In this document: positions 11,777-20,900 of the stretch, in pieces
How positions within the stretch are numbered: position 1 is the first letter of the stretch
Layout of the letters: each line of letters begins with the position of its first letter
Assembly (NCBI GenBank): GCA_001179505.1
Contig: CDMY01000322.1
Span: forward strand, 77,495-107,159
Source of the DNA: Vitrella brassicaformis
Lineage: Eukaryota > Sar > Vitrellaceae
Length of the DNA stretch: 29,665 nucleotides
Direction: 5' to 3'
Notes under the pieces: model-generated
Databases searched by the model: none
What the model was told of the DNA's origin: nothing
Seen by the model: only the letters and a program-made list of their open reading frames with translations
Made by a program: the position numbers and the translations under genes

Positions 11777-12179
11777 GGATGATGCGGTGCTCCTATGGCG
11801 AGAGAGGGATGGCGGCAACCCAGGCGGCAACAGACGGAATGAGTGACGATTCGGACGCTCCGAATCGATAGATATCGACAGAGATGGCCTTCCGCGTCGC
11901 CCTGCTGCTCTTGTGAAGCCTCAGGACGGTTGGAAGCTCGCTACAGCCACCAAGGATCCATTTCCTGCGAGCTCAAGTGGCAAAAGAAGGCCTTCTTCGT
12001 AATTCCAGACGTCCAGCGTCGCTGCCCCATCCCTGCTGGCCATATTCGGTCACCAATTCATTCATTGACTCATCCACATTCATTCATTCATTGAGATGAA
12101 TGATCATCCACATGTACACGCCATCCGGCCAGAAGAGTGGCAGAGCGCGAGAAAGCCCCCCGTCCCGCTTTCAGCTGAC
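11777..12179. promoter_or_regulatory. Upstream region of the left BTB/TLDc gene
   Basis: No gene seen. It holds a perfect 9-bp inverted repeat with a 3-nt loop (CGATTCGGA at 11847-11855 paired with TCCGAATCG at 11859-11867), the octamer TGCGAGCT at 11966-11973, and a CATT microsatellite near 12055-12095. Position makes it the likely promoter region for the gene starting at 11776; the individual elements are untested. Confidence 0.35.
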
Positions 12180-13546
12180 TCAGATTCCCCGCCCAGTCAG
12201 CCCAGGGATGAAAGACACAGAGCTCGATGATATAAAATGCAGGCAGCGATACATACCACCCTCGGCCGTGCCATCAAACGCTATCCAATCTGCGTCACGT
12301 GCATCATCGATGGCGTGGATCTCATGAAGTGACTGAGTCGCCTCGGACCATCCTGCCTTGCTCATGAGCCCCCTCTGGTCCCCTGTGTGCCACAAAAGGC
12401 AAACAGACAGACAGACAGACAGACACACAGACACACAGACACACAGACATTGCATCCCCCTCCTCACGGACGCTGACACTCGTCTGTCTTCCTTCCAGTA
12501 TCCACATGGAGGAAGATGCACAATGCCTTGACAGTGTTAGGTAGGTCCGTAGTCGGGCACAGTGAGTTCGTAGCTTCAATCGTGTAGGGTGGGCAAAAGA
12601 ATGGTGGGCGTGGGGATAATGTTGTGGCATGGCTCGGATAGAGGCGAGGGACGGCGGCACACATGAGTGTGTCGCATCCCTCCTTTCCGTCGCGTGGCCT
12701 CTCGCTGACCAGGGTGAGCTCGGGAAATAAGGATGCAATGTCCTCGAGAAGGTCGGGATGAGTGTGGCTTCTTCTCCCATGGCGATGAGTCGATAATGGC
12801 CTGTTTGATCCACTCCCGCACAATCCCGTCGGGCAGCTCGATGTCGTCGTCCTCTATTGAGAGGCACGCCAGCGACTGCGGGTGAGGGACTGGAAGGTTG
12901 ATCTTCAAACGGGGCTCTCTCCCACCCAATCCATTGCAGGCAAAGTAACTTCCTCACCCTCCAAGCTGATGGCAAGGGATGCCACTGGAAGAGTGTGAAA
13001 GGGTCAGATGCCCCCAGACTTGGTTGGGCCGGCATGTCTGTGGGCTCTTTGATGATGGGATGGTGGCGCACTTCGCAGCAATTCGTCTCGTAGGTCGCAA
13101 ACTTCAACGCCGTCTTCTTTTGTCCGGCGAGACACGAAGGCCGACGATGGCTGGCAGAGGTCTTGATGCTGCGCTTGTTCTGCCTGATGTGTTCTCTCCG
13201 CCTCCACGTCCTCAAAGAGGCTGGCTGCAGGATGGATGAGGGGGTATGGAATCGACCTGACAAATGGGCGGCCTTTTTGACAGCTCGACGCCGTCTCCGC
13301 TTGTCGAGCGAAATGTGGATGCCGATGAGGATGGCTTGTGAATGCTTTGATGCCGTCCGTGACTGAGGCGTCCACCTCTGAACATACGAATCACACAAAT
13401 CATACACGCGTAAGAGAGGATTTGTTACCTGCGCAGGATGGTGGCACAGGTGCTCGGACAGAGGCGCTGGGAACGTCGATGGCTGACGGGAGCCGTCCCC
13501 GCCTCTCGAGGAAGAAGCCAGACAATTGAGAAGCAGAGACCGTCAT
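12180..13546 (-). pseudogene. Degraded minus-strand gene, possibly the 3' part of the kinase-like locus
   Basis: Coding-like stretches follow one another on the minus strand but change frame. A start at 13546 leads, across a plausible GT-AG intron (about 13434-13380), into a 120-residue open stretch ending at 13004. After that come a segment with LEGEEVTLPAMDWVGESP, then LACLSIEDDDIELPDGIV, then LLEDIASLFPELTLVSERP, then SLHEIHAIDDARDADWIAFD, each in a frame that does not continue from the one before at any clear splice site. I recognise no family. The shifts suggest decay, although undetected introns could explain some of them. The left target-site duplication of the transposable element abuts this segment, so it and the fragment at 14480-15018 may once have been one gene. 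Confidence 0.35.
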
Positions 13547-13549
13547 GAT

Positions 13550-13557
13550 TTCCTAAA
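13550..13557. repeat. Left 8-bp target-site duplication
   Basis: TTCCTAAA immediately outside the left terminal inverted repeat; the same octamer lies immediately outside the right one. Confidence 0.7.
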
Positions 13558-13727
13558 TTCGTTATCACGTGAAACGGACTTTTTCTCATGATAAAACAGA
13601 CTTCTTGCAGCGTCAGGCAAGCCTTGAGCCCTTACAGGCCCGAATGATCCGAATGCGATGCATTTGCAGTGAAGTGCTTGTGCGAAACTCACAAACGACC
13701 CAGCCATGACGCAAGCACAAAACACTT

Positions 13728-13848
13728 CGCGTCACACGATTATGTGTTTGTTTGTCAGTCAACAATCAATGATCATCGATGGATCATTGTCATTCATTCA
13801 TTCATTCATTCAGTGAATCACTGCATCACTACAGACAACCCTCCTCGG
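13728..13848 (+). repeat. Inner inverted-repeat arm, left
   Basis: Runs from CGCGTCACACGATTATG to CCCTCCTCGG and reappears in reverse complement at 14177-14297, apparently without length change. It contains a CATT microsatellite and an ATCGAT-rich segment. The arm ends 27 bases before the gap. Confidence 0.85.
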
Positions 13849-13875
13849 TTGCTTCGCTTGGGAGACGGCCGTGAT

Positions 13876-14175
13876 NNNNNNNNNNNNNNNNNNNNNNNNN
13901 NNNNNNNNNNNNNNNNNNNNNNNNNNNNNNNNNNNNNNNNNNNNNNNNNNNNNNNNNNNNNNNNNNNNNNNNNNNNNNNNNNNNNNNNNNNNNNNNNNNN
14001 NNNNNNNNNNNNNNNNNNNNNNNNNNNNNNNNNNNNNNNNNNNNNNNNNNNNNNNNNNNNNNNNNNNNNNNNNNNNNNNNNNNNNNNNNNNNNNNNNNNN
14101 NNNNNNNNNNNNNNNNNNNNNNNNNNNNNNNNNNNNNNNNNNNNNNNNNNNNNNNNNNNNNNNNNNNNNNNNNNN
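13876..14175. other. Assembly gap (300 N)
   Basis: An exact 300-base run of N lies between the two inner arms. Reads through a hairpin of this size often fail, so the gap probably marks the loop of the element; its true length is unknown. Confidence 0.95.
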
Positions 14176-14176
14176 T

Positions 14177-14297
14177 CCGAGGAGGGTTGTCTGTAGTGAT
14201 GCAGTGATTCACTGAATGAATGAATGAATGAATGACAATGATCCATCGATGATCATTGATTGTTGACTGACAAACAAACACATAATCGTGTGACGCG
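14177..14297 (-). repeat. Inner inverted-repeat arm, right
   Basis: Reverse complement of 13728-13848, starting one base after the gap. Confidence 0.85.
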
Positions 14298-14471
14298 AGA
14301 GAATGACAGAGTGATTCGTTCGTTCATGTCTCATCCAGCGGCCCGTCCCATTGCAGAATCACTGTCATTACACTGATGTATGAGACCTCTAAAGAGGAGC
14401 AGAGCGATCACAAGAGCGCACTCTGAAGTCTGTTTTATCATGAGAAAAAGTCCGTTTCAGGTGATAACGAA

Positions 14472-14479
14472 TTCCTAAA
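14472..14479. repeat. Right 8-bp target-site duplication
   Basis: TTCCTAAA, identical to the octamer at 13550-13557. Confidence 0.7.
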
Positions 14480-15018
14480 CACGTCCCGGGACATGCCAAT
14501 CTGGCCTGTTGAGGTTGTTCGTTGAGCCTCCCGTCGGTGGCATTCTGCTGTTCGCTCCCGCCTGCCCACTGTGGCACACCCCCCAGCAGCCCGAGGATGA
14601 CAGGGATGACAAACACTGAGCCATCTTTCCCCGACCAAGTTGCGGCAGCCCGAACAGGAATATCGCAATAAAAGGTTTGCGCGAAAGATGTCACCGTGCG
14701 CAATCCCGAGCTCATGCGGGAAAGCCAGCATGAGGACGGACTGGTAGAGGACGGCTTTGATGTCGGCGTCAAGCAGCACTGTGCTGGTCATCCACTTGTC
14801 CGCCGACTGGTACCCATCGAGCAGCTCCAGCTGTAGCCACTGGTCGCCCCGCCCACGTGCTGCTGTGGTCGAGGCGATGTGGTCGGGGACGTCGACAAGG
14901 TCCGTTGCGCAAACACTCCATCTTTCCCCGAACGAGATGCGGCGGACCGAACGGAGGAATGCCCAGACCCAAAAGAATTCCGAACCAGCTTGGCGAGAAA
15001 GCGAAACCGAGCCAGCAT
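14480..15018 (-). pseudogene. Protein-kinase-like fragment, frameshifted
   Basis: One minus-strand frame contains WLQLELLDGYQ, resembling a kinase hinge, and about 50 residues later LGIAHGDIFRANLLL, which matches the kinase catalytic loop pattern H-x-D-x(4)-N with Gly in place of the usual Arg. Flanking coding-like stretches sit in another frame, both carrying a related SGKDG segment (about 14630 and 14935) that reflects a short direct DNA repeat. No DFG-type motif or glycine loop could be placed with confidence. Together with the inserted element next to it, this looks like a broken gene, but a multi-exon gene with unseen introns remains possible. It lies head to head with the BTB/TLDc gene starting at 15046. 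Confidence 0.4.
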
Positions 15019-15045
15019 TTAAACAATTTCGCTGGGGTCGTTGCG

Positions 15046-17089
15046 ATGCATTCAAAGAAGCGCAAAGGCGGCGCTGGTCCCCTCTCTGCCGCCGCTGACG
15101 AGTCACCCCTCGAGACATTCCCCTCTTCGGCTGGCCATCGCTCGACAAGAATGTGTCCAGTGCACTCGAAGCGCTCAGCGCCATCGAAGCGGCCATTCAA
15201 CAGGCCCGCCAGCAGCTGCAGGGGGAGGTCAGTTCGACGCGTCAGCTCATCGAGAGCAACGGCGGCCGGCTGCCGAAGAAGGTGAGCGGGGAGGTGGAGA
15301 TCAACGTGGGAGGGACGGTGTTCACCATCGCAAGGAAGAATTTGGTGCTTGAGGGTGTTAATGAGACGAACTTCGCCCGTTTGCTGCTGTACCATCTCGA
15401 ATGGCTGCCTGAGGACGATGAGGGACGGCCCTTTCTCGATGCATACGCCCCATACTTCACATGGTACAATGCACACACGAGGATCGGATGGCGAGGGAAA
15501 AATCAGCTCGGCTGCATCCGGCTGTGTTGTGCCAGGTTGGTTGATCAGCTGGACGTTGTCGCCTCAGCCAACTCGCAGGGCGTGCGCCGTGACGCATCCG
15601 ACATCGAGCTCGACCCTCCCCACGACACAGATCCCTCTTTCGTGTGCTACCACGAGCTGTTCTTCACCACCCAAGACGAGTATGAGATGGAGGTGGACGA
15701 CGATTTCAACTTCGATGAGGACGACGAGGAGGAGGGCGAGGGCAAGAAGGCGCTGAAGGGGGTGCGGGGCAATGTCGGCACATTCCGCGAGGCTCTGCGG
15801 GGCCTCAAGGCTTCAGAGAAGGGCATCCAGCGCTTCTACGAGAAGATGGCGCCATTCTTCAAGTATGGAGATCCCAAGCAGACAACTGTCTGACAACACG
15901 AGTACAAGCCTGTCAGGTCGATTCGTTTTCCTGTGGCCATCAGGTCTGATGGTGAGGAGGGTCGTGGCGATGGGGATGATGTCATGAGTGTGACGGTGAT
16001 GCCGCGGGGCGAGACCGTCGCCACCACACAGGCCACCCTATCGCAGCTGGGGCAAAACCACCTCCTGCATAAGAGATTCTCTACGTAAGCAGGCCGAGGG
16101 AAGGAAGATGGGGAGCACAGGTGCGCATCCATTGAGTTTGTGTTGTGTTTCCAGGCGTGCTGATGGATGGGGCACACTGCCGGTCAAGCAGACGAGCAGC
16201 GAGCACTTCCAGAAGATCCTCGACTTCGCCCGCAGACGGCGGCTCGCTCCACGCGGCACCGTCATCGAGGCCCCCGCCACCGTGGCCCGCAACCGAGGCC
16301 CGCTCGATCGCGACCTGCAGATGTATTCGATGCCCGTGGATGACGCCTACAAGTCGTTCCTGGGCAAGGACGAGATGCGCAAGCTGCTCGCCTTCACCGA
16401 GAAACACAAGCCCATCAAGAAACTACTCTACTCGTAAGCCCCGCCATACACAATGCACGAGGCAGCTTGCATTGGATTCCTTATCATGCATGTGCCAGGT
16501 CTGTCCGTGATGGCTCGGACGCGGACGCGATGCGCGACAGGATTGACGGTAAGGAGGGCCTCCTCGTGGCCATCCAGGGCAAGAAGAATGGCGAGACGCA
16601 GCGCCAGCAGTTCGGCGCCTTCATCAACGGCCGCATTCATGAGAGCATTGCGGAGATGAAGGAGGCCAACACGCTGCCGTCTTTCTTCTCCTTGGATGGG
16701 GAGACGGGCGAGCCGGTGAAGATGGACATCATAGAGAAGCTGGGGGAGGCCGCATCCGAGAACAGCGAGGGCGGGGAGCCGGCGGCCGTCACCCATGGGG
16801 TGGTGATGATGGAGTTCTTCCCGTCTCGTCTGACGATGACACATGCCATTCTCCCTGACGGCAGTGTCACAGGCGGCGGCTTCTTCGCAGAGCAGCAGCT
16901 GAACGCCACAGCGGCGGCGATCACGACCGTCCCTCGATTTGATCCAGCCAGCGCAACCAATTCCATCTTCGCGGAGCCGTGTGTTGAGATATGGCAGGTG
17001 AGTCCAGCGGGTGGCATGGGAGCGAAACGAGGAGTAACTCACATGGTTGTGTCTTCTGTGTCGGCCAGGTTGGGAGCAGACAGGACTGA
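15046..17089 (+). CDS. BTB-BTB-TLDc protein (short family member)
   Basis: Model: exons 15046-15101, 15161-15862, 15917-16084, 16155-16433, 16499-16997 and 17069-17089, about 574 residues. A predicted coiled coil (ALEALSAIEAAIQQARQQL) precedes a KCTD-type BTB module with EVEINVGGTVFTIARKNL at about residue 65. After an acidic run (near residue 190) comes a second BTB-like module (MSVTVMPRGETVATTQATL, then HFQKILDFARRRRLAP), clearly related to the second module of the long copies. A single TLDc domain opens LLYSSVRDGSD at about residue 398 and closes with CVEIWQ. The second intron is only 54 nt; ignoring it gives a false stop at 15891-15893. The first intron (59 nt, donor GTCACC) is the weakest part: without it there is no ATG in frame ahead of the BTB module, so the alternative is a frameshift. 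BTB/TLDc identity is firm; the N-terminus is not. Confidence 0.75.
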
Positions 17090-17323
17090 TACCACTTCAA
17101 AAACAACATCGGCCGCGCCAAGGTCAGGAGAAAGCGATGGAATGGAATGGATGAGTGGGTGGGTGTTCACTCTCGTTTCTTTGGTTGGCTGCAGCTGCCG
17201 GCCCTGACTGATCGCAGTTGAGACACAAGCAGACTTGGCTTTTCCCCAGCCCACAGACCGACCCATCAGACCGATGCGCTCTTGCATGATGGACTGCATG
17301 CATGTCATATGCATATGAAATGG

Positions 17324-17647
17324 AAGACACGCTTTATGAATGTCCATTGCTGGCAATAGAGCCCTTTGCCGTCGGTGCCCTCCATTGCCAGCAATAGACC
17401 CTCATTGCCGGCAACTGACCTCCTTTGCTGGCAATAGACCCTCATTGCCAGCAATGGAGGCAATGGAGGTCCCCCATTGCCAGCAATGGAGGTGCATTGC
17501 CAGCAATGGACGTCCATTGCCAGCAATGGACGTCCATTGCCAGCAATGGAGGTCAGTTGCCGGCAATGAGGGTACATTGCCAGCAATGGAGGGCACCGAC
17601 GGCAAAGGGCTCTATTGCCAGCAATGGACATTCATGAAGCGTGTCTT
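17324..17647. repeat. 324-bp palindromic minisatellite built from ATTGCCAGCAAT units
   Basis: Roughly 14 copies of a 12-bp unit, ATTGCCAGCAAT or its reverse complement ATTGCTGGCAAT, with short spacers such as GGAGGT, GGACGTCC and AGACCCTC. The outer 120 bp or so of each end are near-perfect reverse complements of each other (AAGACACGCTT at the left edge, AAGCGTGTCTT at the right), so the whole segment can fold back on itself. It carries no coding signal. Confidence 0.85.
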
Positions 17648-17760
17648 GTGGGTGTTGTGTATCCATTGGTTCTCCATCCCATCGATGATCGTCAAGCGTT
17701 GTGTCTCTTCCATGCATGTACAGTGCTTGTGGCCCATTCCCGCGATTGACCGGCGTGTAT

Positions 17761-17811
17761 TGTCACGTTGACGGCAGAGCGCTTCCTGTGCGCCCTTCCG
17801 TCAACGTGACA
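17761..17811. repeat. Perfect 14-bp inverted repeat (stem-loop)
   Basis: TGTCACGTTGACGG at 17761-17774 pairs exactly with CCGTCAACGTGACA at 17798-17811 across a 23-nt loop. It lies downstream of both converging genes. The arms also fit a short terminal-inverted-repeat remnant; no duplication outside the arms was seen. Confidence 0.6.
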
Positions 17812-17938
17812 CCTCCGCTCATCAATGGCAGGAATGGCCCACCGACAAATGGCAAATCATCTCTCACTTCTCTCTTTCGCACTTCATTCACACACCACAA
17901 TCGATTAACACACACACAGATGCACAGCCGCGTTTTGG

Positions 17939-20900
17939 TCACGCCCCGATCATCGAGACCATCCCATCAGGCAGGGGTGGGGGGACGGGGGGACCCTCCA
18001 GCACCGATTGCGGGTCCTCGAGGAACCGCATCCGCAGCTGCTTGGCCTCGTTGAGCTTCTCCTTCTGCCTTTTCTCTGCCATCCGTTCTTGGTACGCCGC
18101 CTCCTCCTCTTCTGTCGGCTCGCGATAGAGGTTGTCCTCAATCCACCTGCACCAACACATACACATACGCATACAAACAAAAGGACAGATACCTTACCGG
18201 CCTCTCTCTCTCTCTATCTCTGCTCACTTGTCGTATCCTCCAGGGTAAGTTCTGATCCACAGAGGGAGCCCCGTGCCGTCCTCTGAGAACTCGGGCTTGA
18301 TGAGCTGCCTCTTGGGGGGAATCGGGTACATGACCGGCTCGTTGACGCCGTAGAACTCGAGCACGTCGAGGCTCTCCACGTTGCCCATCGATTTGGCGTA
18401 CCACGCGGGCGTGTAGCCGTACTGAAATGGAGAGAAAGAGAGAGAAGGTCTTTGGGGGAAGGGGGATGTGTGTGGTGCTTACGAAGTCAGTGTCGTTGAT
18501 GCGCTGTGTGCTCCGTTGGGCGAGCATGTTGAGGATGGTGTCGTAGTTGTAAATGGCCGCTATGTGGAAGGCCGTCCGATTGTACACATCCTGACACACA
18601 CACACACACACACACACATCGAGGGAGGCACATGGTGGCTGCAGTGCACTGCAGCGCTGCACCTGATGGTTGACGTGCTGGTCCGCCTCTGGGTCGTTCC
18701 TCAGCAGATAGTCCACCAGGTGCGCATCGCCACTCTCTGTCGCATGCATCAGGGGCGTCCATCGCATCTAAACACAGACACATGACGAGCAAGCAGAGAG
18801 AGTAGACACACGGCCTGGTCTCTGCTTGCTATGTGTGCTTGGTCGTTCCCTGCTGAGCTGACCCGGAGTGCACACCCCAGCCGGAGTCGATCTTTGCCTT
18901 TGTCCCAGTCCAACAAGTCTTCGATATCATAACTCTGCACGGAGGTCGACAGCAGACAGCCAAACGATGCATGGATGGATGGATGGATGCCATCACGCTT
19001 TCTCACCGGTGCGAGATTGAACGTCTGCCTGGCGCCTTCGTTGCCCCACATGGCCTTCTCAAGCTGAACACACAACACACAACACACAGAATGCATCCAC
19101 CCTGCTGCCAGGTGGGCATCCACCCCTTCCTCCCTCCCTCCCTCTCCATCTCACGCAATCGAAGTCGTGCAAGCGAGCCCCCTTGTCCTTCAGCATCTGC
19201 AGTATGGCCAGCTTGGTCTCGGTGGACGTCCGCTCGAAGCCGATGGGCACGCGGCCGTCGCCTTTTTCCCCTTCATCCTGGCCCTCGCCTTCAGTGCCGG
19301 TGGGCGTGATGCCGCCCGCGAGATCGGGGTTGTCCAGCTGGCAGACGATTGACACGGCAGACTTGCCCGACTGCCAAAAGCCAAAAGCCAGCAGAGAGAA
19401 GAAAGAACGATATCATTGTTGGATGGGAAGGATCTCTGCGCGTGTGTGTGTGTGGCGTCGTCTCACCTGGTCAGTGAGGTTTGGGTCTGCTCCGCTGTCC
19501 AGCAGCTGCCTGATGGCCTTGACGGCAGGCACACCGCTGTAGACGCCACACGCTTGCATCAGGGCTGTGTCGCCAGCCTAATGGACAGATACACAAACAC
19601 GCACACACAAACATTCTTGTCTCTCCCTCTCCCTCCCTTATTCCCTTACCGCGTTTTGCTGGTTGACACGAGCTCCCTTGGCCAGGAGCATGGCCACGAT
19701 GCCGTCGTCCTCGCCCTCCTCGGCCTCATTCTCATGCAGCTTGTTGCTCTCAAATGTGGCCATCAGCAGGGGCGTCCGCCGGTCCTGAAGCGGTGAACAC
19801 ACACACACACACACACACAGACACACAGACACAGATGTACTTCACGTGTCTAGCAGAAGCCTGTGTGTGCCTGGTGAAACGTACGTTGTCCTCTGTGTCT
19901 GGTTTGGCACCAGCGTCGAGGAGCAACTTGACAACCTGACACACGAACCCGGAGCAAGGTTGTGAAGGATGGGCAGCTGAATGTGATGTGGTGTGATGTG
20001 ATGTGACGCCGGTGTAGCTGATCACCTTGGTGTGGCCCTTGCCCGCCGCCCGATGCAGAGGGGAGAGCTTGTTCTACAAAAGGGAGGGAGAAACAATCGC
20101 CACACGGATGGATAATGGATACCCATCATCAGGTCGGCAATCGACTTTCTTGTGCGTACAGACCAGGTCGAGTTTATTGACGTTTGCGCCCCTCTTGATG
20201 AGCATCTCCACCACCTCCCACACGCCCCAGTGACACGCGTAGTCCAGACAACTACGATTGTCCTGCCACAAGGCACACACGCCATACACACATGATTGCC
20301 CACTTCGGGCACAATCGGCTCGGGTGGATGCGTGTACCTTGTCAGTGGTCTGGAAGTCGGCACCAGCGTCGAGAAGCAGTTCAGCGATCTGCGGAGACAC
20401 CAAGAGAGAGGCACAGATTTGTTTTCCTGCATCAGATCTAATGTGATGTGGCTGTCCATAGCGCACCTGTGCGTATCTCTGTCGGACTTGTGGGTCTTGT
20501 GTGGTCTCTCTGAAGGTGATGAACCGCATGTCATGGCCGGCCTCCAGGTACGTCAGCCACCGGTGCGTCGGCCACAGACACACGTAGTCGAAAGCGCTGC
20601 GACCCATCTGACCCGAAGGAAGCCATGAGTCAGCGTGCCTCATGACGATCCGTCTTGTTGGTGCATCGTGTGTCGCGTACTTACCTTGTCTCGGCGGTTG
20701 ACGTTGAGAGTGGACCTGAAGTCGCCTGTCGCTTCTTCGGTGGTGCTGGTGCTGATGCTGGCGCCCTCGTCGGTGTCCTTCCTGACGATGGCTTCGTTGT
20801 AGGTCATCAGCCGTTTCAGCATGGCGAGCTCGCCAAAGATGGCGGCATACGTCAGGGCGTCCCTACCACCATCCTGCACACGAGGCGCACACAAGGAGAC

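Larger units (their letters stand above)
13558..14471. mobile_element. hAT-like non-autonomous inverted-repeat element (MITE/foldback type)
   Basis: Both ends carry a 47-bp terminal inverted repeat with one mismatch (13558-13604 and 14425-14471), beginning TTCGTTATCAC, and TTCCTAAA is duplicated directly outside both ends. An 8-bp target-site duplication is typical of hAT-superfamily transposition; family assignment rests on that alone. Inside are a second pair of inverted arms of about 121 bp (13728-13848 and 14177-14297) and a 300-base run of N. No transposase reading frame is visible in the known bases, so it is probably mobilised in trans. The segments between outer and inner arms do not match each other. 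Confidence 0.7.
17090..17938. other. Convergent 3' region with two inverted-repeat structures
   Basis: No gene seen. It separates the 3' ends of the short BTB/TLDc gene and the ankyrin gene, and contains the palindromic minisatellite and the stem-loop listed separately. Open frames in it on both strands are products of the repeat. Confidence 0.6.

Noticed and set aside
11847-11867. 9-bp perfect hairpin as an operator or terminator
   Set aside because: Bacterial-type operators and terminators do not apply here; it is noted in the upstream region only as a structure of unknown meaning.
13669-14281. Frames through the N run
   Set aside because: Their length comes from unknown bases; no coding evidence exists on either side.
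15891-15893. TGA as the true end of a stand-alone BTB protein
   Set aside because: A GT-AG intron at 15863-15916 removes it and the next exons complete a BTB-BTB-TLDc protein related to the neighbouring copies; a retained-intron isoform remains possible.
17338-17640. Possible CRISPR array
   Set aside because: Units are short, self-complementary and variable, spacers are only a few bases and repetitive, and the genome is clearly eukaryotic.
17305-17771. Open frames on both strands over the ATTGCCAGCAAT array, repeating SNGG/QQW-like words
   Set aside because: They are generated by the repeat unit, exist on both strands at once, and have no start context or splice continuity.
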